Assembly (NCBI GenBank): GCA_965261315.1
Contig: CBDHDM010000031.1
Span: forward strand, 124,001 to 188,000
Source: Endozoicomonas sp965261315
GTDB lineage: Bacteria; Pseudomonadota; Gammaproteobacteria; Pseudomonadales; Endozoicomonadaceae
Direction: 5' to 3'
Length of the DNA: 64,000 nucleotides
The position numbers were made by a program, and so were the translations under genes. Shown here piece by piece: positions 35,637 to 44,343 of this stretch. Within the stretch, counting starts at the first letter, position 1. Each line of letters begins with the position of its first letter. Below the pieces are notes generated by a model. It was given only the letters and a program-made list of their open reading frames with translations. It was not told the origin of the DNA and did not search any database.

Positions 35637-36147
35637 TTACCCCAGGATGTCCTCAACCGCTTTGCCACGCTTGGCAGCAATACCTTCAGGAGAACGCATG
35701 TCGCGCAGACCATTGAAAGTAGCACGAACTACGTTTACCGGATTGGTAGAACCGTAGCACTTGGCCAGTACGTTGTGCACACCAGCAACTTCCAGAACCG
35801 CACGCATCGCACCACCGGCAATAACACCAGTACCAGCAGATGCAGGCTGCATGTAAACCTTGGAAGCACCGTGACGGGCTTTAACCGGGTACTGCAGGGT
35901 GTCGCCGTTCAGGTCAACATTAATCATGTTGCGACGGGCAGCTTCCATAGCTTTCTGGATAGCGACCGGTACTTCACGGGCTTTACCGCGACCGAAACCA
36001 ACCTTACCCTTACCGTCACCAACAACAGTCAGCGCTGTGAAGCCGAAGATACGACCACCTTTCACCACCTTGGCTACTCGGTTAAACCTGTACCAGCTTC
36101 TCAATCAGACCTTCGTCGTTGTTACTTTTACGATCATCTCTTGCCAT
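35637..36147 (-). CDS. rpsE: 30S ribosomal protein S5 (one-base frameshift in the sequence)
   Basis: The true start is the ATG at 36147 (MARDDRKSNNDEGLIEKLVQV). An extra base in the run 36084-36086 then throws the frame off just before NRVAKVVKGGRIFGFTALTVVGDG. Corrected, the gene gives 169 residues ending EGIAAKRGKAVEDILG. S5 is essential; it acts in decoding fidelity and in 30S assembly. Because S5 cannot be dispensed with, the shift must be a sequence error. The start of the downstream frame (36104) is not a real start. Confidence 0.93.
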
Positions 36148-36158
36148 GACGCCTACCC

Positions 36159-36510
36159 TCAGAATTCCAGTCCGGCATCACGGGCAGCATCGGCAAGCGC
36201 CTTTACACGACCGTGATATTTGAAACCAGAGCGGTCAAACGCCACCTTGGTCACACCTGCTGCCTTGGCGCGCTCAGCAATCAGAGCACCCACTTTTTTA
36301 GCAGCATCAACATTACCGGTAGCATCGCTACGCAGCTCTTTTTCAACAGTGGAGGCAGTTGCCAGCACTTTGTCGCCCTGTGGAGCGATGACCTGCGCAT
36401 AGATGTGGCGAGGCGTACGGTGGATGCTCAGACGAACAGCACCCAGTTCACGCATCTTAACCCTTGCACGAAGGGGCACGACGCAGGCGAGAAGACTTCT
36501 TATCCATCAT
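36159..36510 (-). CDS. rplR: 50S ribosomal protein L18 (one-base frameshift in the sequence)
   Basis: The gene starts at 36510 with MMDKKSSRLRRA. An extra base around 36471-36476 shifts the frame before RARVKMRELGAVRLSIHRTPRHIYAQVIAPQGD. Corrected length is 116 residues, ending FKYHGRVKALADAARDAGLEF. L18 binds 5S rRNA together with L5 in the central protuberance. The place between rplF and rpsE is standard. Confidence 0.93.
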
Positions 36511-36524
36511 GATCTCACCCTACC

Positions 36525-37058
36525 TTATTTCTTCTTGGCTTCTTTGCGACGAACACGTTCGTCAGCATAGCGAACACCCTTACCTTTATAAGGCTCAGGA
36601 CGACGGAATTCACGAATTTCCGCAGCAACCTGTCCAACCAACTGCTTATCAATCCCTCTTACCAGGATTTCAGTTTGGCTAGGCGTTTCCGCTGTTACAC
36701 CCGCTGGCAGAGCGTACTCAACCGGATGAGAGAAGCCCAGGTTCAAAGTCAGGGTGGTACCCTTAGCCTGTGCACGATAACCAACACCGACCAGCTGCAG
36801 TTTCTTCTCGAAACCTGCAGTAACACCAGTCACCATGTTGTTAACCAGTGCACGCGTAGTACCCGCCAAAGCACGAGAGTGCTTGGCACCATCACGTGGA
36901 GCAAACGTCAGAACGTTTTCTTCCTGAGCCACTTCGACATTAGCGTGAACGCTAAGTTCCAGTTGCCCCTTAGATCCTTTGATTACCAGGATCTGGCCAT
37001 TGCGCTTGATCTCTACACCAGCAGGGACAGCAACAGGGCTTTTGGCTACTCGAGACAT
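36525..37058 (-). CDS. rplF: 50S ribosomal protein L6
   Basis: The 177-residue L6 has two similar domains. The start MSRVAKSPVAVPAGVEIKRNGQILVIKGSKGQLEL and the C-terminal QLVGQVAAEIREFRRPEPYKGKGVRYADERVRRKEAKKK are family marks. It sits near the factor-binding site and supports EF-G function. Intact. Confidence 0.98.
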   Translation of the reverse strand: MSRVAKSPVAVPAGVEIKRNGQILVIKGSKGQLELSVHANVEVAQEENVLTFAPRDGAKHSRALAGTTRALVNNMVTGVTAGFEKKLQLVGVGYRAQAKGTTLTLNLGFSHPVEYALPAGVTAETPSQTEILVRGIDKQLVGQVAAEIREFRRPEPYKGKGVRYADERVRRKEAKKK

Positions 37059-37070
37059 ATTACCCCTCCC

Positions 37071-37463
37071 TTAGAACACAGTGCAGAGAACTTCACCACC
37101 AACACCGGCTGCACGAGCAGCACGATCGGTCATTACACCTTTGTTGGTAGAAACAATAGCGATACCCAGACCACCGTTAACCTTTGGCAGTGCTTCCTTG
37201 CCAGCGTATGCACGCAGGCCCGGGCGACTAGCACGCTTCAGGTTTTCGATGACAGGCCTGCCTTCGAAGTACTTCAATTCAATGACCAGCTCAGCTTTAG
37301 CTTCACCGGCAACTTTAAAGTCAGCGACGAAACCTTCATCTTTCAAAACCGCTGCTACTGCAACCTTGATTTTGGAAGATGGCATGCTGACAGAGGCGTG
37401 CTCTGCCATTTGGGCATTACGGATACGAGTTAGCATATCTGCTAACGGGTCCTGCATACTCAT
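37071..37463 (-). CDS. rpsH: 30S ribosomal protein S8
   Basis: The 130-residue S8 starts MSMQDPLADMLTRIRNAQMAEHASVSMPSSKIKVAVAAVLKDEGFV and ends GIAIVSTNKGVMTDRAARAAGVGGEVLCTVF, the conserved 16S helix-21 binding end. In E. coli S8 represses the spc operon at rplE. Intact. Confidence 0.98.
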   Translation of the reverse strand: MSMQDPLADMLTRIRNAQMAEHASVSMPSSKIKVAVAAVLKDEGFVADFKVAGEAKAELVIELKYFEGRPVIENLKRASRPGLRAYAGKEALPKVNGGLGIAIVSTNKGVMTDRAARAAGVGGEVLCTVF

Positions 37464-37492
37464 TATCTATATCTCCTGAAGATGAAATGCGC

Positions 37493-37798
37493 TTACCAGC
37501 TGGCCTTAACCAGACCTGGAACATCACCACGCATGGCGGCTTCACGCAACTTGATACGGCTCAGGCCGAACTTACGCAGAACACCATGAGGACGACCAGT
37601 AATGCGACAGCGGTTACGCAGACGCGCCTTGCTGGCGTCACGTGGCTGCTTCTGCAGAGCAACCTGTGCATCCCAACGCTCATCTTCAGTGCTGTTAGGA
37701 TTCTTGATCACAGCTTTCAGCTGTGCGCGCTTTTGCGCAAATTTAGCAACGGTTTGCTGACGCTTCAACTCCCGCTGCTTCATGGATATCTTTGCCAT
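37493..37798 (-). CDS. rpsN: 30S ribosomal protein S14
   Basis: Starting at the ATG at 37798 (MAKISMKQRELKRQQTVAKFAQKR) gives 101 residues ending SRIKLREAAMRGDVPGLVKASW. A longer frame upstream (to 37843) overlaps the end of rplE and is not used. This is the zinc-free long form, without the CxxC pairs. It sits in its usual place after rplE. Confidence 0.97.
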   Translation of the reverse strand: MAKISMKQRELKRQQTVAKFAQKRAQLKAVIKNPNSTEDERWDAQVALQKQPRDASKARLRNRCRITGRPHGVLRKFGLSRIKLREAAMRGDVPGLVKASW

Positions 37799-37814
37799 AA
37801 AACTCGTACCTGCT

Positions 37815-38354
37815 TCAGTTACGGAATGGGAAGTTGAAAGCATTCAGCAAAGCACGGCCTTCATCGTCATTCTTGGCAGTAGTGGTCAGAGTAATGTCCA
37901 GACCGCGAAGAGTGTCGATTTTATCATAATCAACTTCAGGGAAGATGATCTGCTCTTTAATACCCATGCTGTAGTTGCCACGGCCGTCAAAAGACTTAGG
38001 GCTCACACCGCGGAAGTCACGTACACGTGGCAGAGCGATATCAACCAGACGTTCAAGGAACTCATACATGCGATCGCTACGCAGAGTTACCTTAACACCG
38101 ATTGGCCAGCCTTCACGGACCTTAAAGCCTGCAACTGAGTTACGCGCTTTAGTTACTACCGCTTTCTGACCGGCAATTTTTTCCATGTCAGCAACAGCAT
38201 GCTCGATGACTTTCTTGTCACCGATCGCCTCACCCACACCCATGTTCAGGGTGATTTTGGTGATGCGAGGTACTTCATGAACATTCTTCACACCCAGCTC
38301 TTCTTTGAGCTTAGGCAGAATCTCTTCACGATATTTGGTTTTAAAATTCGCCAT
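37815..38354 (-). CDS. rplE: 50S ribosomal protein L5
   Basis: A 179-residue L5 with the marks VPRITKITLNMGVGEAIGDKK, ARNSVAGFKVREGWPIGVKVTLR, DFRGVSPKSFDGRGNYSMGIKEQIIFPEVDYD and GLDITLTTTAKNDDEGRALL. It binds 5S rRNA and contacts P-site tRNA. Intact. Confidence 0.98.
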   Translation of the reverse strand: MANFKTKYREEILPKLKEELGVKNVHEVPRITKITLNMGVGEAIGDKKVIEHAVADMEKIAGQKAVVTKARNSVAGFKVREGWPIGVKVTLRSDRMYEFLERLVDIALPRVRDFRGVSPKSFDGRGNYSMGIKEQIIFPEVDYDKIDTLRGLDITLTTTAKNDDEGRALLNAFNFPFRN

Positions 38355-38364
38355 TTCTCACCCC

Positions 38365-38682
38365 TTACGCATCAACAGGCTTGCCGTCAGACTTGAATAC
38401 GCGCTGCTTTTTACCTTCTTCAGTGAGGGTAAAGCCAACACGATCAGCCTTGTTGGTTTCAGGGTTCAGAACCGCAACGTTAGAAGCCTGAATTGCAGCT
38501 TCCTTCTCAACGATTCCACCAGGGGTGCCCAGCATCGGGTTAGGCTTCTGATGCTTCTTCATCATATTGATGCCAGAAACAATCAGCTTGCCGTCAGCAC
38601 GAACGGTTTGCACTTTACCGCGCTTACCCTTGTCCTTGCCGGCAATTACGATGACTTCGTCATCACGACGGATCTTTTTCAT
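38365..38682 (-). CDS. rplX: 50S ribosomal protein L24
   Basis: The 105-residue L24 has its KOW motif at the start (DDEVIVIAGKDKGKRGKVQTV), then VSGINMMKKHQKPN and GGIVEKEAAIQASNVAVLNPETNKADRVGF. It is an assembly initiator of the large subunit near the tunnel exit. Intact. Confidence 0.98.
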   Translation of the reverse strand: MKKIRRDDEVIVIAGKDKGKRGKVQTVRADGKLIVSGINMMKKHQKPNPMLGTPGGIVEKEAAIQASNVAVLNPETNKADRVGFTLTEEGKKQRVFKSDGKPVDA

Positions 38683-38694
38683 GATCTGCTCCCG

Positions 38695-39063
38695 TTACAG
38701 TACTTCTGGGGCCAGTGAGATAATCTTCATGAACTGCTCACCGCGCAGTTCACGAGTCACTGGTCCAAAGATACGGGTACCGATAGGCTGCAGGTTTGCG
38801 TTCAGAAGAACGGCCGCATTGCTATCGAATTTGATCAGGGAACCGTCTGGACGACGAACACCTTTACGGGTACGAACAACAACAGCGTTCATCACCTGGC
38901 CTTTTTTGACCTTACCGCGAGGAATCGCTTCCTTAACGGATACTTTGATGATGTCACCGATGTGCGCATAACGGCGATGGGATCCACCCAGCACCTTGAT
39001 ACACTGAACTCGACGGGCGCCGCTGTTATCAGCGACTTCGAGTTGACTTTCTGTTTGGATCAT
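38695..39063 (-). CDS. rplN: 50S ribosomal protein L14
   Basis: The 122-residue L14 starts MIQTESQLEVADNSGARRVQCIKVLGGSHRRYAHIGDIIKVSVKEAIPRGKVKKG and ends FGPVTRELRGEQFMKIISLAPEVL. It forms a bridge to 16S rRNA. It is the first gene of the spc operon; the 126-base gap before it (39064-39189) is the S10/spc operon boundary, with a CTGCAG-bounded stem and no gene. Confidence 0.98.
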   Translation of the reverse strand: MIQTESQLEVADNSGARRVQCIKVLGGSHRRYAHIGDIIKVSVKEAIPRGKVKKGQVMNAVVVRTRKGVRRPDGSLIKFDSNAAVLLNANLQPIGTRIFGPVTRELRGEQFMKIISLAPEVL

Positions 39064-39189
39064 TACTTATCTCCAAGCCCAAACTGCAGACGGGTACTTG
39101 CCGGCTATCATACAAACAGCCGACCCTGCAGACATATTAAAAGCCTGCCGGACCGGCCATCATTAACTCAAGCCCAAAGCACCAATGCC

Positions 39190-39453
39190 TTAGATCTGAG
39201 TGGCACGCTCATCAATAGATACAAGCGCAAACGTCTTGCTCTTTGACAGAGGACGCGTCTCTTTGATGGTTACAACGTCACCCATACGGCAGTCGTTGTT
39301 TTCATCATGAGCGTGCAACTTGGTGGACCGCTTAACGATTTTACCGTAGAGCGGATGCTTTACCCGGCGCTCGATGAGAACAGTGACGGTTTTATCCATC
39401 TTGTCACTCACGACCTTACCGGTCAGGGTACGGACCTTCTTGTCTTCAGCCAT
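39190..39453 (-). CDS. rpsQ: 30S ribosomal protein S17
   Basis: The 87-residue S17 (OB fold) has RTLTGKVVSDKMDKTVTVLIERRVKHPLYGKIVKRSTKLHAHDENN and GDVVTIKETRPLSKSKTFALV. It is the last gene of the S10 operon and starts one base after the rpmC stop. Intact. Confidence 0.98.
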   Translation of the reverse strand: MAEDKKVRTLTGKVVSDKMDKTVTVLIERRVKHPLYGKIVKRSTKLHAHDENNDCRMGDVVTIKETRPLSKSKTFALVSIDERATQI

Positions 39454-39454
39454 C

Positions 39455-39649
39455 TTATGCTCCTGCCTTCTGGTTCAGGATGGTTTTCACACGAGCGATG
39501 TCGCGCTTAACCTGCTTTAGCAGATGGCTCTGACCGAACTGGCCAGTAGCTTTCTGCATACGGAAGTTAAACTGATCCCGCAGCAGAGAGAGAAGCTCAG
39601 TATTGAGCTCCTCTACAGACTTTTCACGCAGTTCAGCAGCTTTCATCAC
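39455..39649 (-). CDS. rpmC: 50S ribosomal protein L29
   Basis: The 64-residue two-helix L29 has AAELREKSVEELNTELLSLLRDQFNFRMQKATGQF and LKQVKRDIARVKTILNQK. It lies at the tunnel exit beside L23. Its start overlaps the rplP stop by four bases. Confidence 0.97.
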   Translation of the reverse strand: MMKAAELREKSVEELNTELLSLLRDQFNFRMQKATGQFGQSHLLKQVKRDIARVKTILNQKAGA

Positions 39650-40060
39650 ATTACGCTCCGCTTAACGAAGGCAGTTTCCAGCGGCAGCTTAGCTGCAGCA
39701 AGAGCAAAGGCTTCACGAGCCAGCTCTTCGGACACACCTTCCATCTCATAGAGAACGCGGCCTGGTTGAATCTGGCACACCCAGTATTCCACGTTACCCT
39801 TACCTTTACCCTGACGAACCTCAAGAGGCTTACCGGTAATCGGCTTGTCAGGGAAGACGCGGATCCCAGATTTTACCGCCACGTTTAATGTGACGGGTCA
39901 TGGCACGACGAGCCGCTTCAATCTGGCGAGCTGTTATACGTCCACGACCGATTGCTTTCAATGCGTATTCGCCGAAGCTAACCTTGGAGCCGCGGAGTGC
40001 CAGACCACGATTGCGGCCTTTTTGCTGCTTACGAAATTTCGTACGCTTAGGCTGTAACAT
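39646..40060 (-). CDS. rplP: 50S ribosomal protein L16 (one-base frameshift in the sequence)
   Basis: MLQPKRTKFRKQQKGRNRGLALRGSKVSFGEYALKAIGRGRITARQIEAARRAMTRHIKRGGKIW is in frame. One extra base in the run 39865-39867 then breaks IW/IRVFPDKPITGKPLEVRQGKGKGNVEYWV. Corrected length is 137 residues. L16 organises the A-site tRNA region and is essential, so the shift must be a sequence error. It sits between rpsC and rpmC as usual. Confidence 0.94.
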
Positions 40061-40071
40061 TTCCGCGCTCC

Positions 40072-40774
40072 TTAGCTCTTAGCCTGACGTTTCTTAGGGC
40101 GACGAGCTGGCTGTTCCTTAGGGGAATCAACGGTTGGCGCCATGCCACCGATAACTTCACCCTTGAAGATCCAGACCTTCACACCCAGAATACCGTAAGT
40201 GGTCAGTGCTTCGTAATGTGCATAGTCGATGTCTGCACGCAGAGTGTGCAGTGGAACACGACCTTCGCGATACCATTCGGTACGCGCAATTTCAGCACCA
40301 CCAAGACGACCGCTCAACTGAATTTTGATGCCCTTGGCACCCCAGACGCATTGCATTCTGCACAGAGCGCTTCATAGCACGACGGAACATCACACGACGC
40401 TCCAGCTGGCTGGCAATACTCTGGGCTACCAGCATGGCATCCAGTTCAGGCTTACGAATCTCTTCAATGTTGATGTGCACAGGTACGCCCATCATTTTGG
40501 ACACAGCCTGACGCAGCTTTTCAACGTCTTCGCCTTTTTTACCAATCACAATACCCGGACGGGCAGTGTGAATGGTAACGCGAGCGCTTTGAGCCGGGCG
40601 CTGGATATCAACACGACTAACTGAAGCATTTTTCAGCTTCTTCTCAATGAAACTGCGCACTGCCAGGTCGGCATTCAGCTTGTCAGCGTAATCGCTGCCA
40701 TCTGCAAACCAGACTGAACGGTGGGGCTTTACGATGCCCAGGCGAATTCCATTAGGATGTACTTTCTGACCCAT
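40072..40774 (-). CDS. rpsC: 30S ribosomal protein S3 (one-base frameshift in the sequence)
   Basis: The first part MGQKVHPNGIRLGIVKPHRSVWFA, the KH domain GIVIGKKGEDVEKLRQAVSKMMG and ALVAQ-like MLVAQSIASQLERRVMFRRAMKRSVQNAMRLG are in frame. An extra base in the run 40340-40343 then shifts the frame before AKGIKIQLSGRLGGAEIARTEWYREGRVPLHTLRADIDYA. Corrected length is 233 residues with a basic tail. S3 lines the mRNA entry channel. Essential, so the shift is taken as a sequence error. Confidence 0.94.
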
Positions 40775-40785
40775 CTGATCGCTCC

Positions 40786-41121
40786 TTAGACTTCTGCAAC
40801 CTTAACCGTAATATGGCAAGACCGCTTCAGAATGCGATCAGCGCGTCCCTTGGCACGAGGACGAATACGCTTCATGGTCATGCCTTCGTCAACGAAGACA
40901 GTGGACACTTTCAGCTCATCGATATCCATGCCGTCATTATGCTCAGCGTTTGCAACAGCAGACTCAAGCACTTTCTTAATCAGAACCGCAGCTTTTTTAG
41001 GGCTGTAGCTCAGAAGATCCAGGGCATCGCCAACTGCCTTACCGCGGATCTGGTCAGCGACCAGACGCACTTTCTGGGCAGAAATGCGAGCGCCTTTATG
41101 CATAGCAGCAACTTCTTTCAT
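40786..41121 (-). CDS. rplV: 50S ribosomal protein L22
   Basis: A 111-residue L22 with ARISAQKVRLVADQIRGKAVGDALDLLSYSPKKAAVLIKKVLESAVANAEHNDGMDIDELKVSTVFVDEGMTMKRIRPRAKGRADRI. The long loop (the MKRIRPRAKGRA region) lines the exit tunnel, where macrolide-resistance changes occur in other species. Intact. Confidence 0.98.
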   Translation of the reverse strand: MKEVAAMHKGARISAQKVRLVADQIRGKAVGDALDLLSYSPKKAAVLIKKVLESAVANAEHNDGMDIDELKVSTVFVDEGMTMKRIRPRAKGRADRILKRSCHITVKVAEV

Positions 41122-41133
41122 TTCATAACCCTC

Positions 41134-41412
41134 TTAGCGCTTCTTGGCCTTTTTGTCCGCCGCGTGACCGCGATAGGTCCGGGTGGCAGCAAACTCGCCG
41201 AGCTTGTGGCCAACCATATCTTCAGTTACGAAGACTGGCACGTGCTGACGACCGTTATGAACGGCCAGGGTCAGACCGACCATGGTTGGGATAATCATAG
41301 AGCGGCGCGACCAGGTCTTGATCGGACGCTTGTTGCCGCTATCAGCCGCTTCTTCGACTTTCTTCAACAGGTGAAGATCGATAAACGGGCCTTTTTTCAA
41401 AGAACGTGGCAC
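41134..41412 (-). CDS. rpsS: 30S ribosomal protein S19
   Basis: The 92-residue S19 starts MPRSLKKGPFIDLHLLKKVEEA and holds TWSRRSMIIPTMVGLTLAVHNGRQHVPVFVTEDMVGHKLGEFAATRTYRGHAADKKAKKR. It pairs with S13 in the 30S head. Intact. Confidence 0.98.
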   Translation of the reverse strand: MPRSLKKGPFIDLHLLKKVEEAADSGNKRPIKTWSRRSMIIPTMVGLTLAVHNGRQHVPVFVTEDMVGHKLGEFAATRTYRGHAADKKAKKR

Positions 41413-41430
41413 TGTCGAATCCTCTTAGGC

Positions 41431-42258
41431 TTACTTCGCGCTGCGACGACGTACGATCATTTTATCAGTACGCTTGTTGGAACGAGTCTTACGACCCTTA
41501 GTCGGAACACCCCACGGCGTCACAGGATGACGACCACCGGAAGTACGACCTTCACCACCACCATGTGGGTGATCTACCGGGTTCATGGCAACACCACGAA
41601 CGGTCGGACGAACACCACGCCAGCGCTTGGCACCAGCCTTACCCAGAGAGCGCAGATTGTGCTCACTGTTGCAGACTTCACCCAGAGTGGCACGACAGTC
41701 AGCCAGAACTTTACGCATTTCACCGGAGCGCAGACGCAGGGTGACATAAGCACCATCACGAGCGACCAGCTGAGCAGATGTACCCGCACTGCGGATCATC
41801 TGAGCGCCTTTGCCAGGTTTCATTTCTACACAGTGAACGATGGAACCCTGGGGGATATTGCGCAGTGGCAATGTGTTACCCGCCTTGATAGGGGCATCAA
41901 CACCGGAGAACAACTCATCACCGGCTTTCACGCCTTTAGGCGCGATAATGTAGCGACGCTCACCATCCATGTACTTCAACAGGGCGATGTGCGCGGTACG
42001 GTTTGGATCGTATTCCAGACGCTCAACGATAGCTGGAATGCCATCCTTGTTGCGACGGAAATCTACCAGACGGTAGTGCTGCTTGTGACCACCACCACGA
42101 TGACGGGTAGTGATACGACCCGCATTGTTGCGACCACCAGTTTTGCCTTTCTTTTCCAGCAGAGGCGCGTAAGGACGGCCCTTGTGGAGGTCAGGGTTAA
42201 CTACCTTGACAACGAAGCGGCGACCTGGAGAAGTCGGCTTGCATTTGATAACTGCCAT
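41431..42258 (-). CDS. rplB: 50S ribosomal protein L2
   Basis: A 275-residue L2 with KTGGRNNAGRITTRHRGGGHKQHYRLVDFRRNKDGIPA and the C-terminal RWRGVRPTVRGVAMNPVDHPHGGGEGRTSGGRHPVTPWG, whose conserved His lies near the peptidyl-transferase centre. Intact. A 495-codon open frame on the other strand here is only a shadow. Confidence 0.98.
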   Translation of the reverse strand: MAVIKCKPTSPGRRFVVKVVNPDLHKGRPYAPLLEKKGKTGGRNNAGRITTRHRGGGHKQHYRLVDFRRNKDGIPAIVERLEYDPNRTAHIALLKYMDGERRYIIAPKGVKAGDELFSGVDAPIKAGNTLPLRNIPQGSIVHCVEMKPGKGAQMIRSAGTSAQLVARDGAYVTLRLRSGEMRKVLADCRATLGEVCNSEHNLRSLGKAGAKRWRGVRPTVRGVAMNPVDHPHGGGEGRTSGGRHPVTPWGVPTKGRKTRSNKRTDKMIVRRRSAK

Positions 42259-42269
42259 TCTCTAGCTCC

Positions 42270-42566
42270 TTATTCCGCGTCCGCGAAGTCAATTTCCTGA
42301 CCTTGCTCCAGGCTGACGTAGGCCTTTTTCCAGTCTGAGCGTTGGCCCATACCGAAACGAGTGCGCTTAGTCTTGCCCTTAACAACGGCAGTCCTGACAG
42401 CTTTAACGCTGACTTCAAACAGCTGCTCAACCGCTTTTTTGATCTCGAGCTTGGTTGCGTCCTTAGCTACCTTGAAGACGTACTGATTGTGCTCTTCAGC
42501 AACGACAGTGGCCTTCTCGGAAATGTGTGGACCAAGCAGAACTTTATAAATACGTTCCTGGTTCAT
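42270..42566 (-). CDS. rplW: 50S ribosomal protein L23
   Basis: A 98-residue L23 with RIYKVLLGPHISEKATVVAEEHNQYVFKVAKDATKLEIKKAVEQLFEVSVKAVRTAVVKGKTKR. Its exposed edge at the tunnel exit docks trigger factor and SRP. Its start overlaps the rplD stop by four bases. Confidence 0.98.
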   Translation of the reverse strand: MNQERIYKVLLGPHISEKATVVAEEHNQYVFKVAKDATKLEIKKAVEQLFEVSVKAVRTAVVKGKTKRTRFGMGQRSDWKKAYVSLEQGQEIDFADAE

Positions 42567-43165
42567 CCCAGCATCTCCTCGAACTTCTTGATGGCAGCTA
42601 CAGTCATCACAACCTTGTCGTGAGCAACCAGACTAACCGGATCAATACCCTGCACGTCACGAACATCCACATAAGGAATGTTGCGAGCAGCCAGATAAAT
42701 GTTCTGATCCACTTCATCAGATACGATCAACGCGCCATTAGCGTTCAGTTCATTCAGCTTGGCAACAACCAGCTTGGTCTTTGGAGATTCAACACTGAAC
42801 TCCTCAACCACAATGATACGCTCCTGACGAACCAGCTCAGACAAGATGGAACGCAGTGCTGCGCGGTACATCTTCTTATTCAGCTTTTGAGCATGATTCT
42901 GTGGTTTGGCAGCAAAAGTCTTGCCGCCCCCGCGCCACAATGGGCTGCGGATAGTACCGGCGCGTGCACGGCCGGAACCTTTTTGACGCCAGGGCTTACG
43001 ACCACCGCCACTTACGTCGCTGCGGTTTTTCTGAGCTCTGGTACCTTGACGCGCACCGGCCATAAATGCAACGACTGCCTGGTGAACCAGAGTTTCGTTG
43101 AATTCAGTACCGAACGTCACGTCTGAGACCTGAACAGCCTCTGCACCGTTTACCTTCAGTTCCAT
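42563..43165 (-). CDS. rplD: 50S ribosomal protein L4
   Basis: The 200-residue L4 has the long RNA-binding loop RQGTRAQKNRSDVSGGGRKPWRQKGSGRARAGTIRSPLWRGGGKTFAAKPQNHAQKLNKKMYRAALRS at about 43-110. In E. coli free L4 represses the S10 operon through a leader; here the leader before rpsJ is only about 65 bases, so that control is doubtful. Intact. Confidence 0.98.
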   Translation of the reverse strand: MELKVNGAEAVQVSDVTFGTEFNETLVHQAVVAFMAGARQGTRAQKNRSDVSGGGRKPWRQKGSGRARAGTIRSPLWRGGGKTFAAKPQNHAQKLNKKMYRAALRSILSELVRQERIIVVEEFSVESPKTKLVVAKLNELNANGALIVSDEVDQNIYLAARNIPYVDVRDVQGIDPVSLVAHDKVVMTVAAIKKFEEMLG

Positions 43166-43177
43166 AGTCTAATCCCC

Positions 43178-43825
43178 TCAGGCACGAGCTTTAACTGCTG
43201 GACGAACAACTACGTCAGCACCGGTAGCACCGGGTACTGCGCCCTTAATCAGCAGCAGGTTACGTTCGCCATCAACACGAACGATTTCCAGGGACTGTAC
43301 GGTCACTTTCTCAGCGCCCATATGTCCAGCCATTTTCTTGCCTTTGAAGACTCGACCTGGAGTCTGACACTGACCAATAGAGCCAGGTGCACGGTGAGAC
43401 AGAGAGTTACCGTGAGTCGCGTCCTGCATACGGAAGTTGTAGCGCTTGATTACGCCCTGAAACCCCTTACCCTTGGACTCACCGGTAACATCGACCATCT
43501 GACCCTGTTCGAACAGGTCTACTCCGATCACGTCGCCCGCTTTGTATTCAGCGTCAGCGTCGATACGGAATTCCCAGAGACCAGAACCCGCCTCAACGCC
43601 TGCTTTGGCGAAGTGGCCAGCTGCTGGCTTACTAAGACGGCTGCTTTTCTTGCTACCAGCAGTCACCTGAATTGCAGTGTACCCATCGGTTTCCAGGCTC
43701 TTAACCTGGGTAACGCGGTTTGGATCTACTTCAATTACGGTAACTGGAATGGAAGCACCGTCTTCGGTGAAAACACGGGTCATACCGCGTTTCTTTCCGA
43801 CTAAACCAATTTTAGTTTTAGTCAT
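43178..43825 (-). CDS. rplC: 50S ribosomal protein L3
   Basis: A 215-residue L3 with GLVGKKRGMTRVFTEDGASIPVTVIEVDPNRVTQVK and GKGFQGVIKRYNFRMQDATHGNSLSHRAPGSIGQCQTPGRVFKGKKMAGHMGAEKVTVQSLEIV. The Gln in the GSIGQCQTPG loop is the one methylated by PrmB in E. coli. Intact. Confidence 0.98.
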   Translation of the reverse strand: MTKTKIGLVGKKRGMTRVFTEDGASIPVTVIEVDPNRVTQVKSLETDGYTAIQVTAGSKKSSRLSKPAAGHFAKAGVEAGSGLWEFRIDADAEYKAGDVIGVDLFEQGQMVDVTGESKGKGFQGVIKRYNFRMQDATHGNSLSHRAPGSIGQCQTPGRVFKGKKMAGHMGAEKVTVQSLEIVRVDGERNLLLIKGAVPGATGADVVVRPAVKARA

Positions 43826-43928
43826 TTCATCCTCTCTCGTGTACGGGGCTAATACCCACTATGGCCGCTCATCTTCAGAGCTGTTACACAAAAGTGTGCA
43901 CACTTTGATATGGCGCCCGTGGCCGCAA

Positions 43929-44243
43929 TCAACCGAGACTAATCTGCACTTCAACGCCGGCTGCCAGATCCAGCTTCATCAGTGCGTCTACAGTTTTTTC
44001 GGTGGGCTCGATAATGTCGAGAAGACGCTTATGAGTACGGATTTCATACTGATCACGAGCGTCTTTGTTGACGTGTGGAGAAATCAGAACTGTAAAACGT
44101 TCTTTTCGGGTTGGCAGAGGGATTGGACCACGCACCTGTGCACCAGTTCTCTTCGCAGTATCAACGATTTCCTGCGTAGACTGATCAATCAGGCGGTGAT
44201 CAAAAGCCTTCAATCTGATACGTATTTGCTGAGCTTGACTCAT
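43929..44243 (-). CDS. rpsJ: 30S ribosomal protein S10
   Basis: The 104-residue S10/NusE has IRIRLKAFDHRLIDQSTQEIVDTAKRTGAQVRGPIPLPTRKERFTVLISPHVNKDARDQYEIRTHKRLLDIIEPTEKTVDALMKLDLAAGVEVQISL. It works in the ribosome and, with NusB, in antitermination. It is the first gene of the S10 operon. tuf and fusA, which often lie upstream, are not here. Confidence 0.98.
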   Translation of the reverse strand: MSQAQQIRIRLKAFDHRLIDQSTQEIVDTAKRTGAQVRGPIPLPTRKERFTVLISPHVNKDARDQYEIRTHKRLLDIIEPTEKTVDALMKLDLAAGVEVQISLG

Positions 44244-44314
44244 TTTGTTCTAACCATGGCATCTATAAAGAACAACGTCGGGCAATCAATGTCACCCTGA
44301 CAAAAGGACGCGAA

Positions 44315-44343
44315 ATTCTACTAACCACAAAACCTGCTGTCAA
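44315..44343 (-). promoter_or_regulatory. S10-operon promoter
   Basis: On the minus strand a perfect TTGACA (44338-44343) and TAGAAT (44315-44320) are exactly 17 bases apart, giving a start near 44308 and a leader of about 65 bases. The rest of 44244-44662 has no gene; a TATAAT-like box before mrpA near 44605 lacks a good -35. Confidence 0.75.

Noticed and set aside
35447..36510. True loss of L30, S5 and L18
   Set aside because: S5 and L18 cannot be lost, and all five breaks in the locus are one-base additions at runs, so error is far more likely than decay.
40813..42300. A 495-codon open frame on the plus strand across rplV, rpsS and rplB
   Set aside because: It is the antisense shadow of GC-biased ribosomal genes; it has no ribosome site and no family pattern, and the minus-strand products are certain.
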